From a virus, in the IMG/VR virus record IMGVR_UViG_3300030389_000544, positions 1 to 47,927 of that record: a DNA stretch of 47,927 nucleotides, one strand, 5' to 3'. Positions 22,480 through 28,981 of this stretch are shown piece after piece. A program made the position numbers and the translations under genes. The notes under the pieces were generated by a model, which did no database searches, was not told the DNA's origin, and was given only the letters and a program-made list of their open reading frames with translations. Position 1 is the first letter of the stretch. The number at the start of each line of letters is the position of its first letter.

Positions 22480-22868
22480 GAACAATTGTTCACGCTGTCT
22501 TCAGGCAGCAGGAACAAGTTGAGCAACTGGGTCATCGGCTGCGTGAGCGAACAATTGTTCAAAATGCTCCCAGGCAGCAGGGCCGTGTCTGGTTGGAACT
22601 GGTCATTAGCTGCGTAAATGAACAATTGTTCGTAATCCCGAACAACAGCAGGCCCGACACGGCTGATGCAGCGGGGATGACCAGGGCGCAGGGCGAACAA
22701 TTGTTCAGAACCCGACAGGCTGCGTGACCTGCTGGACCCCGAATCCCGAACAATTATTCACTTTAGGCAGCAGGTGAAGGCCAGGGTATCCCGAAATCGA
22801 ACAATTATTCGGTCTGGGCAGCAGGTTGAACCAGGCTGGGCAGGAACCCGAAAAGCGAACAATGGCGG
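22480..22868. repeat. Palindrome array 3 (six copies plus a half-site) next to terS
   Basis: Gene-free gap 22351-22983. Perfect GAACAATTGTTC starts at 22480, 22549, 22620, 22695; GAACAATTATTC at 22748 and 22799; a half-site GAACAATGG at 22857. Intervals 69, 71, 75, 53, 51, 58. GCAGCAGG (or one mismatch) begins 13 bases after the copies at 22480, 22549 and 22620, and 7 bases after 22748 and 22799. CTGG-GTCAT-NN-GCTGCGT-like words recur before copies two and three. The line 22681-22740 is 39/60 G+C, against 12/60 at 22381-22440. Confidence 0.92.
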
Positions 22869-22887
22869 TTTTCTGCGGGTTTGGTGG

Positions 22888-22970
22888 TAGCCCGAAGCCC
22901 GAAGGAACCAGGCATCAGCCCGAACCCGAAGTCTGGGAAACCCCGAGCCCGACTGCCCGAGGCACCCCCG
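22888..22970. repeat. CCCGA-word cluster between terS and array 3
   Basis: About seven CCCGA words (CCCGAAG, CCCGAAC, CCCGAGC, CCCGACT, CCCGAGG) within 80 bases, the same vocabulary as island 1. A direct repeat GTTTTCTGC at 22868-22876 and 22976-22984 brackets the cluster; the second copy touches the terS stop codon. No gene seen. Confidence 0.65.
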
Positions 22971-22983
22971 CAAGTGTTTTCTG

Positions 22984-23511
22984 CTAATTTGTGGGTTTTA
23001 CGCTACTATGTTCTATCGTATTTGGGTCGTTATGGGGTTTGTTCGCTATTTTCATGCGTTTATGGGCAAGTTCCTGAAATTCCTGTAGTTTTGTCAGTAT
23101 TTGTTCTCTTGTCATAGTGTCTGCCTGTTCATGTAGCACATGGGCCTTATTTACAAGCAATCCTGTAGCCTTTAAGCGTAGTTCTTCAGCCCGAATAGCC
23201 TCACCAAACTTCCCGCTCTCCCAAGCCTCGTTACGGATCTTCAGCAGATCCCGCACCGACTTCTCAATCGTTACCCCGAATCGACTCCGAGCTTCTTCCC
23301 GCATCTCTTGATAACGCTCTTGGACAACTGGGTTCCGAAGCAGCCTAACTGCATCTACTCCAGGGTTAGCATATCCCGCTGCTCTAGCAGCAGAAGTCTG
23401 CGTCATATCTTTATGCATAAAGTTATCAAGAAAAGCTTGTTGTTTATCAGTCAGTCTTTTTTGACCCGCTAATCGTTGTTCTCGTGTTAGATCTTGTCCG
23501 ACTTTCGGCAT
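22984..23511 (-). CDS. terS: Terminase small subunit
   Basis: 175 residues. The N-terminal DNA-binding domain is recognisable: LTDKQQAFLDNFMHKDMTQT, SAARAAGYANPGVDAVRLLR, NPVVQERYQEMREEARS (Terminase_2 family pattern). A helical oligomerisation region follows (EEARSRFGVTIEKSVRDLLK) and a variable C-terminus. It recognises the packaging start on viral DNA and activates the large subunit. It lies 6 kb from terL, between two repeat arrays, and its DNA is GC-richer than its neighbours (33/60 in 23221-23280). AGGAG ribosome site before the ATG. Confidence 0.88.
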   Translation of the reverse strand: MPKVGQDLTREQRLAGQKRLTDKQQAFLDNFMHKDMTQTSAARAAGYANPGVDAVRLLRNPVVQERYQEMREEARSRFGVTIEKSVRDLLKIRNEAWESGKFGEAIRAEELRLKATGLLVNKAHVLHEQADTMTREQILTKLQEFQELAHKRMKIANKPHNDPNTIEHSSVKPTN

Positions 23512-23519
23512 AGTTTCTC

Positions 23520-23762
23520 CTATAGTTTATATGGGGTATGGGGCGGGTTACTTACCGCCCCCCTATACCCCCTTATAGGGGGTAAGTTCGGTAAGTTGGT
23601 AAGTACCAATAAAATCAATGACTTAGAGGGCATAAAATACTTACCAAGGCCTTTCGTAACCTCGGTAAGTAAATTAGATATACATATATAAAACAATGAC
23701 TTACGACTTACCATCAATTTTACTTCCCGTGGTAAGTTCGTAAGTGTAAGTAAATCACTCAT
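23520..23762 (-). CDS. Doubtful ORF over the GGTAAGT repeat array
   Basis: 80 codons from an ATG overlapping the upstream stop by eight bases. The peptide repeats LTNLP-type words (LTLTNLPREV, VLTNLPNLPP) only because the DNA repeats GGTAAGT in frame. No family is recognised, and the array reading is preferred, although the coupled start leaves translation possible. Confidence 0.25.
   Translation of the reverse strand: MSDLLTLTNLPREVKLMVSRKSLFYICISNLLTEVTKGLGKYFMPSKSLILLVLTNLPNLPPIRGYRGAVSNPPHTPYKL
23550..23751. repeat. GGTAAGT/ACTTACC heptamer array upstream of terS
   Basis: Exact GGTAAGT starts at 23581, 23590, 23598, 23664, 23731; the reverse form ACTTACC at 23550, 23639, 23706; near-copies at 23699, 23739 and 23746. 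Eight exact copies in 188 bases, with three spaced 8-9 bases apart. A hairpin CCCCCTATACCCCCTTATAG-like C/G-rich stretch lies at 23557-23582. Confidence 0.85.
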
Positions 23763-24063
23763 AAATAACCAGGACTTTCTCATTATTTGTTCGCTTAAAC
23801 CAGCTACCTGCGTTGGTGCATTCGTACCCTAGTTTTTTCATAGTTCCCCAAGTTACGACAAAGCAATAATGGCAATCATTAGGTCCAGTTCCAGCTTTCT
23901 TAAAGCAATTAAGCTTATGATCAATGTCCATACTATGGACCCGAGTAATACCTTTTTCGGTTGCACAACCAAGGCAAATAGTTTTGTTATTTAAAACCAG
24001 CTCTCGGTTACGCAAAATTTTCTCATTACACTCCGTGCAACGAATTAAATTAACCTCAATCAT
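23755..24063 (-). CDS. Zinc-finger protein, HNH-like Cys layout
   Basis: 102 residues with paired metal ligands: CTECNEKIL near 9-17, TICLGCATEKG near 29-39, DIDHKLNCFKKAG near 48-60 and DCHYCFVVTWG near 63-73, then a basic C-terminus. Two CxxC pairs plus a DxDH segment could form an HNH-type or zinc-ribbon fold, but a full HNH motif is not convincing. It overlaps the stop of the cyclotransferase-like gene by one base, so it is cotranscribed with it. Confidence 0.65.
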   Translation of the reverse strand: MIEVNLIRCTECNEKILRNRELVLNNKTICLGCATEKGITRVHSMDIDHKLNCFKKAGTGPNDCHYCFVVTWGTMKKLGYECTNAGSWFKRTNNEKVLVIYE

Positions 24064-24515
24064 CAGCTACCTACCTTTCTAAATACATCTAATTTATTTT
24101 TTTGCATTTGGTCGGCCTCATGCACCGCCCAATTAAGATAGTCAGTATCAAGGCCAAAATCGTCATAACCCTGGGCAATAGTGTTGAAATAATGAGCGGC
24201 GGGCAATGCAACACCTTTATTACGCATAACGTAAATCATTACTTTACCATTAACACCTGGAATATCTAAATCGACCCTAATCTTCTTATACAAGTATGGA
24301 TAGCCCTCGAATCTATCTAGGGCTTTTTCACATTCTTTGGTGATTTTCCATAAGCCAATAGGCACTTGTGCGTCTTTATCCTTAACAATGTCTGCAACAC
24401 CATTAAAGACAAGCCTAAAGCCCTCAAGCATGAAGCTAATCATGGGTTGGGCTTTGGGGCAACGCACCGCCATATTGTCTTTATTTAGATTGGCACCATA
24501 AGCACCATAATACAT
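24063..24515 (-). CDS. Gamma-glutamylcyclotransferase-like (GGCT/AIG2) protein
   Basis: 150 residues. The family opening MYYGAYGANLNKDNMAVRCP corresponds to the YGSNL/M loop; GFRLVFNGVADIV and VPIGLWKITKECEKALDRFE-GYPYLY follow, with Glu70 in the place of the catalytic acid; then the KKIRVDL and MIYVM strands. GGCT-like enzymes cyclise gamma-glutamyl amines to 5-oxoproline or act on gamma-glutamyl/isopeptide-linked amines. With the amidoligase gene 3.5 kb away under the same operator, it may reverse or trim that ligation. AAAGGAG ribosome site and own promoter. Confidence 0.85.
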   Translation of the reverse strand: MYYGAYGANLNKDNMAVRCPKAQPMISFMLEGFRLVFNGVADIVKDKDAQVPIGLWKITKECEKALDRFEGYPYLYKKIRVDLDIPGVNGKVMIYVMRNKGVALPAAHYFNTIAQGYDDFGLDTDYLNWAVHEADQMQKNKLDVFRKVGS

Positions 24516-24549
24516 AACATACTCCTTTCATTTAAAATGTTATTCTGTA

Positions 24550-24578
24550 TTAATAAGCAATCATTACCTATATGTCAA
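24550..24578 (-). promoter_or_regulatory. Promoter with dyad operator for cyclotransferase operon
   Basis: Minus strand TTGACA, 17-base spacer, TATTAA. Spacer dyad AGCAATCATTACC (plus 24556-24568). Confidence 0.82.
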
Positions 24579-24583
24579 ACAAT

Positions 24584-24814
24584 TTATGCAGCTTTTAAAC
24601 AACTGGCTTGAACATTATAATCATCTGGTCTATCGCCAAATTCATCTCGTAAACGACCAATGACTAATCTTTTACTATTTTTAAGATCTGCCCTGCATTC
24701 TTCAATTGTTCGGTATTCAACCTTGCTAATGTGCATCATGCAGTTAGTTACACCACCACTATGTCTTGGACCTTCAATCCAAACAACACAAATAATTAGA
24801 AACATTTTAACCAT
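24584..24814 (-). CDS. Small exported Cys-containing protein
   Basis: 76 residues. A hydrophobic N-terminus (MFLIICVVWI) looks like a signal peptide or anchor; the rest contains three spaced Cys (NCMMHIS, EECRADL, ASCLKAA) and MMHISKVEYRTIEECRADLK, typical of small periplasmic phage proteins in which a Cys pair bridges. The ATG at 24814 has a weak AGGA site eleven bases upstream; ATG at 24805 is an alternative. Probably periplasmic, role unknown. Confidence 0.62.
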   Translation of the reverse strand: MVKMFLIICVVWIEGPRHSGGVTNCMMHISKVEYRTIEECRADLKNSKRLVIGRLRDEFGDRPDDYNVQASCLKAA

Positions 24815-24895
24815 TCGACAAACTTCCTGTAATACCGAACAAACAGGCTCGGCTTTTTGTGAATTGTTGTTTTATGAATGTGCAGTTTTAAATAT

Positions 24896-25093
24896 TTAGT
24901 ATTCATAATAGTAATCTCCATTATCTAATTTTTCTTCTTGTTTAATTAGATCACTAACATGTTCGTGACCATGTTCGCCAAATTTTTCTTTGACCAGGAT
25001 CAACGCTTGTTTGTTCGTTTTACCTTCATCAGTTAATAGACTACCGAAATATTCTTCGACTTCAATTAAAAGATTGTTTTGATAAGCAGTCAT
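24896..25093 (-). CDS. Small acidic early protein
   Basis: 65 residues, acidic and Tyr-rich at the end (DNGDYYYEY). The middle is helical (KTNKQALILVKEKFGEHGHE). Strong AAGGAG site ten bases before the ATG and a near-consensus promoter (25134-25161). Transcription probably continues into 24584-24814. Unknown function. Confidence 0.65.
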   Translation of the reverse strand: MTAYQNNLLIEVEEYFGSLLTDEGKTNKQALILVKEKFGEHGHEHVSDLIKQEEKLDNGDYYYEY

Positions 25094-25133
25094 AATTATT
25101 CTCCTTTTGTTTATGTTGCTAGATTAAGATAGG

Positions 25134-25161
25134 ATTATAGGAAATGAGTGCCAAATGTCAA
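25134..25161 (-). promoter_or_regulatory. Near-consensus promoter with dyad operator
   Basis: Minus strand TTGACA, 16-base spacer, TATAAT. Spacer dyad GGAAATGAGTGCC (plus 25140-25152). Drives 24896-25093. Confidence 0.85.
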
Positions 25162-25163
25162 AC

Positions 25164-25190
25164 AAAAAAAAAGACCCAGATTTCTCTGGG
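25164..25190 (-). terminator. Intrinsic terminator of the ncRNA unit
   Basis: Minus strand CCCAGA-GAAA-TCTGGG (6 bp with a GNRA tetraloop, extendable) followed by nine T. It ends the short unit started at 25257-25285. Confidence 0.88.
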
Positions 25191-25250
25191 CCCTTTTCAC
25201 AAACATTTTAAAACAAAAGGAATGGTGCAATGAAACACCATTTTCTTTAT
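25164..25250 (-). ncRNA. Candidate 87-nt small RNA
   Basis: A complete promoter (25257-25285) and a strong terminator (25164-25190) enclose 87 bases without a credible gene. The 5' part folds as AATGGTG / CACCATT (7 bp, loop TTTCATTG; plus 25221-25242); an A/U-rich linker leads to the GAAA-loop terminator. The only ORF is 14 codons with no ribosome site. The promoter carries the common operator, so the RNA would be co-regulated with the early genes. Could be an antisense or protein-binding RNA (inference). Confidence 0.6.
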
Positions 25251-25256
25251 ACTATA

Positions 25257-25285
25257 TATATAGGCCTAGAATGCCTATGTGTCAA
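25257..25285 (-). promoter_or_regulatory. Orphan promoter with dyad operator
   Basis: Minus strand TTGACA, 17-base spacer, TATATA. Spacer dyad GGCCTAGAATGCC (plus 25263-25275). It overlaps the stop of 25282-25551 and has no gene before the terminator at 25190. Confidence 0.82.
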
Positions 25286-25551
25286 CCTATATCATCTAAA
25301 ATAGTTCTGGAAAAGAGATGTGTATGATTTCTTGTTACACGCCCATATTCGATTTCTTTGAGTGCTCTAGGATCATCTTCAAATCTTTCATCGGTCTCTA
25401 CATCAGGTAAAGGTTTAAAATCTGATTTGTTATTGTGCATGGTAAGTAATTTTGCTTTAACACAAATTTTACAAAGGGTGCCATACTTTCGTTTTGTTTT
25501 TATAATAGGTAGCAACTTATCACATTCACAACATCTATCATATTTTTTCAT
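25282..25551 (-). CDS. Small zinc-binding protein, last gene of replication operon
   Basis: 89 residues. CCECDKLLPI and GTLCKICVKAK near 7-38 give two CxxC pairs (a treble-clef or zinc-ribbon arrangement), followed by an acidic loop and a basic end (GRVTRNHTHLFSRTILDD). Starts 19 bases after the primase-helicase stop. The zinc-ribbon could act in DNA or RNA binding in the replication module; no specific family assigned. Confidence 0.65.
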   Translation of the reverse strand: MKKYDRCCECDKLLPIIKTKRKYGTLCKICVKAKLLTMHNNKSDFKPLPDVETDERFEDDPRALKEIEYGRVTRNHTHLFSRTILDDIG

Positions 25552-25569
25552 TTATGCACCTGTCCCTAA

Positions 25570-27741
25570 TTATATATTGTCCCTTGCTGTTGAAGCCTCA
25601 TACTCACCTCGACTCATCGGGCCATCACAAGCACCGAGCCATTTTCTGCCACCGCTTACGCTAAACGAATACTTAGCTATCATACCTTCTTGAATTAGAT
25701 CTCTTACTAATCCGTCTAATATTCTTTGTGTGCTATTGTTTAAAACTTTAGGAGCATCAGCATCACTTATCATTCTTTGAAGTAAAGCGTCTGCACCTGA
25801 TTGTTGTGTCATAGCCCTACCTTGATCTTCACAATTAATAATCCAGTTATACAATGCAGTTTTCTTAATCTCTCTATTAGTTCCGCTATGTAATCTTTGA
25901 ATGTCGTCACTTCTATCAACCAACAAGCCACTGTGCATATCTCTTATAAAATGTCTAATAGCTCTGTTTGCTGGACCATTAGACTTTACAACTGCACCAT
26001 CAAAGCACCTATTTCTTTGATAATCAATACCTAAATCCTGGCAACGTCTACGACCTGTAGCTTCATCAACTTGCCATAATGCAAAAGCACAACGTACACC
26101 ATCAACCAATGCTGAAGTACCTCTAATCATGTTTCTCGCTTGTTCAGGTGAGCTAACAACTAAATCTTCTTTAATCTTTGTCATATGATGACACATAATT
26201 ACAGATGCACCAGTTTCTGTAGCTATTTGTGCAAGTAGTCCAGTAAGAGCTGCACCCGCAGCAGGATCAGCGTTAACATCAGCGTGAACAAATGATGCTA
26301 ACGGATCAAACACAATCAGCTTTAAATTAGCCATTTGCTTTATTTGTTCGTAAAGTTTATCAAACTCATCACTGGTCCTGTAGCCCTCATGTGTTTCTTG
26401 CATAATAGGAAATACACCACCGACATTAGGTAAGCTTACAATTCTCAACTCATGTTCAAAACTATTTCTGTGATTGTCTATGTCAAGTCTTTCAACTCTT
26501 CGGTGCATTTCATCTTCGTCATCTTCAGCAGTGAATATAATTGTGTTGCCATATTCATTAATCAAACCACCGAAAGCAGTAGACATGGACTGACCGCTTG
26601 ATACTTTCATTGCCAGGTCTAAAGTCATCATACCTTTACCAGCATCACCAGCCGCTGAAAATATAATAGGAACACCAAGTGGTAATGTTTCACCTATCAA
26701 AAACTTTTGCTCTGGTGCTTGTCCGACAAATCTATTTACAAGTAAAGACTCATCTAAAAGGTTAATATTCTTTTTAATTTGCTTAATATTTGTATTAAGA
26801 AACTCGTTAATATTGAATTGTTCGGCTATGGCATCAACTACATCCCATCGCTCTGGCTTACCTCTTGGCGGTGTAAGCATAGTAACTGACTTAGCATTTG
26901 CATTCATAGCTAAGTCCTGAACAAGTTCAGCTACCTTTTTACCCGCTGAGTCATTGTCTGGCCATATAATTAGTTCTTTGTCTTGTAATGGCGAAAAGTC
27001 AAATAAGTTTGCTGATTTTCTTGAAAGCATACCCGCACCACCCATAGTGCAAGTCGCAGTATATCCCAAGTCATTTAGTGCATCAGCACACTTTTCGCCC
27101 TCAACCCAAATAATTTTATCTGAAGCAAGAATGTTCGGTATGTTATACAGGGGCCGAACATCAGGCATTCTTGGATATGTGCTTTGACCAGTAAACTGTC
27201 TAAATTCTTTTTTAGGTTTACCATGTCCATCTAATACAGGATTACCTTCTTGATCAACAGTATTGTATCTGCGAACAAGACATAATATCTCGCCATGTGC
27301 GTTTAAATATCTATGTTCGCTATCGTAAGGCGTGTTGATATTTATTTGTTCTTTTAATTCTGTGTTGATTACTGGCTGCAAACTTTCATCAACTGGTCTT
27401 GTGTCCGATACATAGTCCTCAAAATATTCTTTTATCTCTGAAAGTTTCATCCCCCTACCTTCCATCATAATCTTAACAATGCCACCAACACCATCAGATC
27501 CGTTAAAATCTTGACCTTTCATAAAATATGGGGACCTTGGATTAATGTCTATTTTAAGAGACTTACCTGGCTCTCCATGTAATGATCCAATAGTAAATAG
27601 ATTACCTCTCATAACACCATTAGGATAAGTGTCTCTTAATATATCTATTTGCTTTTGAGCAGGCACTCTTTCACTAATTAAATCTACTAGTTCTCTACTA
27701 GACATAGGCTGTTTTTTATTGCCAAAATTTACTATGTTCAT
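25570..27741 (-). CDS. Toprim/RepA-like primase-helicase
   Basis: 723 residues from the ATG at 27741, chosen for the AGGGAG site six bases upstream; a 39-codon upstream extension lacks support. An N-terminal region precedes a Toprim fold (KIIWVEGEKCADAL near 205, then ELIIWPDNDSAGKK near 250), and a RecA-like helicase domain has FSAAGDAGKGMMTLDLAMKV near 350 (Walker A with GKG), TAEDDEDEM, LIVFDPLASF and VIMCHHMTK. The end is winged-helix-like. It likely primes and unwinds DNA using host polymerase, since no phage polymerase was found. Confidence 0.85.
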   Translation of the reverse strand: MNIVNFGNKKQPMSSRELVDLISERVPAQKQIDILRDTYPNGVMRGNLFTIGSLHGEPGKSLKIDINPRSPYFMKGQDFNGSDGVGGIVKIMMEGRGMKLSEIKEYFEDYVSDTRPVDESLQPVINTELKEQININTPYDSEHRYLNAHGEILCLVRRYNTVDQEGNPVLDGHGKPKKEFRQFTGQSTYPRMPDVRPLYNIPNILASDKIIWVEGEKCADALNDLGYTATCTMGGAGMLSRKSANLFDFSPLQDKELIIWPDNDSAGKKVAELVQDLAMNANAKSVTMLTPPRGKPERWDVVDAIAEQFNINEFLNTNIKQIKKNINLLDESLLVNRFVGQAPEQKFLIGETLPLGVPIIFSAAGDAGKGMMTLDLAMKVSSGQSMSTAFGGLINEYGNTIIFTAEDDEDEMHRRVERLDIDNHRNSFEHELRIVSLPNVGGVFPIMQETHEGYRTSDEFDKLYEQIKQMANLKLIVFDPLASFVHADVNADPAAGAALTGLLAQIATETGASVIMCHHMTKIKEDLVVSSPEQARNMIRGTSALVDGVRCAFALWQVDEATGRRRCQDLGIDYQRNRCFDGAVVKSNGPANRAIRHFIRDMHSGLLVDRSDDIQRLHSGTNREIKKTALYNWIINCEDQGRAMTQQSGADALLQRMISDADAPKVLNNSTQRILDGLVRDLIQEGMIAKYSFSVSGGRKWLGACDGPMSRGEYEASTARDNI

Positions 27742-27787
27742 TACCATCTCCCTTGATGGTGGCACCTTGCTACCTTCCGTGCCGCCA

Positions 27788-28492
27788 TCAACTTGCACCC
27801 CAACAAGTTTCTGTAAACTGACAAAACCTACAATCAAAGATGTCTTTGTTGAACGCAATCCTAGGTAGCATTACATTTTGCTCAACCGCTTTGAGTATAT
27901 CAACTGCCTTATCACTAGCGTATTGAGCAAGCTCTTGATTGAACGGCACCAGTTCATAATATATTTCACTTGTATTTTTATTTATAACTGTGAACAAACA
28001 CGGATTATCAGTTAGTTCCATGTAAGCTTGATATAAAGCCACTTGAACTTCATAAGTATGATTAGCCTTTATACCTTTCATCTTAAAATCTCTAAACTTT
28101 TTTTCGTTTGCGGTTTTACATTCCCATAACATAGGATATTTAACGTCAAGTGGCCCACTACAAATCACGCCATCTATATGACCTTTTATCTTTTCTTCTG
28201 CTATTGCAAAGCCGTATTGTTTGCCATTAGAATCCATTGTTCGCAAATCAAAACCAGCGTTTCTAATCCAACCAGCCATACTATCTTCAAGTTCATGACC
28301 AAACTGAAATATACGATAAGTTCTTGCATCAAAATCTTTTCCAGGATCTGGCTTAGTGCCCAAAAACATATACTGAATCTTTCTGGAGCATTTATCGCCT
28401 AAGACAGAGCTGCCTAAATAATCTCGTTTAGGTTGCTTTTTATTACTTTCGACAAACTTTCTGTCAATGACATCCTCAAAAAGGGATGTCAT
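27788..28492 (-). CDS. RecB/Cas4-like PD-(D/E)XK exonuclease with Cys cluster
   Basis: 234 residues from the ATG at 28492; the longer frame from 28579 overlaps the upstream gene by over 100 bases. Nuclease motifs: GHELEDS, GHIDGVI (Asp), LWECKTA (Glu-x-Lys) and QVALYQAYM. One early Cys (GDKCSRK) and a C-terminal CRFCQFTETCW give the C...CxxCx5C layout that binds an Fe-S cluster in AddB/Cas4 enzymes. It should resect DNA ends for the Sak4/SSB recombination module nearby. No cas genes are present, so a CRISPR role is not implied. Confidence 0.85.
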   Translation of the reverse strand: MTSLFEDVIDRKFVESNKKQPKRDYLGSSVLGDKCSRKIQYMFLGTKPDPGKDFDARTYRIFQFGHELEDSMAGWIRNAGFDLRTMDSNGKQYGFAIAEEKIKGHIDGVICSGPLDVKYPMLWECKTANEKKFRDFKMKGIKANHTYEVQVALYQAYMELTDNPCLFTVINKNTSEIYYELVPFNQELAQYASDKAVDILKAVEQNVMLPRIAFNKDIFDCRFCQFTETCWGAS

Positions 28493-28730
28493 CTTCTGTA
28501 ATGGTGTCTTCTCGCTCTTCATAGTCGCCGACATATTTAAGAAGTAACCCATTGAGCTTTTGTCTGTCATGTTTGTCATCTTGATCTACCTTCATTGAAA
28601 ATTGTATTATAAGTATTGCTGCTAGTATTTCATCTTCTGTTATCTCATTTAGTTTTTTATTCCAACCAAATATATTAAATAATTTACCTAAGTTTGTTAG
28701 TGCATCGTCTCCGATCTTGGGCTTATCCAT
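28476..28730 (-). CDS. Small acidic replication-operon protein
   Basis: 84 residues, acidic: DDALTNLGKLFNIFGWNKKL, ITEDEILAAILIIQFSMKVD, and an end ERREDTITEDDIPF-like tail (EEREDTITEDDIPF). Acidic C-termini ending in DDIPF resemble SSB-type tails (which typically end DDDIPF and bind replication partners), but there is no OB fold here. Overlaps the neighbours by 17 and 34 bases. Function uncertain; partner mimicry of SSB is a possibility. Confidence 0.65.
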   Translation of the reverse strand: MDKPKIGDDALTNLGKLFNIFGWNKKLNEITEDEILAAILIIQFSMKVDQDDKHDRQKLNGLLLKYVGDYEEREDTITEDDIPF

Positions 28731-28981
28731 CTACCTTCTCCTACTAATTGTTCGTTACTAAAATGTCCCTGCAGCACTTCATGACCCTCAAAGAAAGCAG
28801 AAAAGCTCAAGAACAAAACCATATTTTTGTTTTTACTTATTATATCAAACAAAGTATCACCTATTTTATCGCTGATTTGATCAGGTGATTGTGCAAAAGA
28901 AAATGGTAAATACAAACCACCCTCTTTTGTCTTCTCTACACCAGCAGAATTTTCTTCCTGCATTGTGTATTTAATTAACAT
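28697..28981 (-). CDS. Unknown replication-operon protein
   Basis: 94 residues from the ATG at 28981, which overlaps the upstream stop. Contains GGLYLPFSFAQSPDQISDKI, NMVLFLSFSAFFEGHEVLQG and a Ser/Arg-rich end. No recognised motif. Placed between the nuclease and helicase genes, so probably tied to replication or recombination by context only. Confidence 0.55.
   Translation of the reverse strand: MLIKYTMQEENSAGVEKTKEGGLYLPFSFAQSPDQISDKIGDTLFDIISKNKNMVLFLSFSAFFEGHEVLQGHFSNEQLVGEGRWISPRSETMH

Noticed and set aside
20904-22810. SOS/LexA boxes
   Set aside because: GAAC-N4-GTTC formally matches the Bacillus-type LexA box, but the fixed AATT centre, array form, partner motif and location away from -35/-10 boxes do not fit simple SOS control. 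It was kept as an alternative only.
21495-22868. CRISPR array
   Set aside because: The repeat is only 12 bp and a perfect palindrome, spacers share words with each other, spacing is irregular and there are no cas genes; the Cas4-like nuclease is better explained as a recombination exonuclease.
22443-23117. Several overlapping ORFs of 64-91 codons on both strands over array 3
   Set aside because: They follow from GC-rich repeats without stops. They cross the palindromes and CCCGA words, have no ribosome sites, and read as low-complexity or repeated peptides.
28493-28579. 29-codon extension of the RecB-like nuclease
   Set aside because: It lies inside the preceding gene; the ATG at 28492 fits the short-overlap style of the operon and keeps all nuclease motifs.
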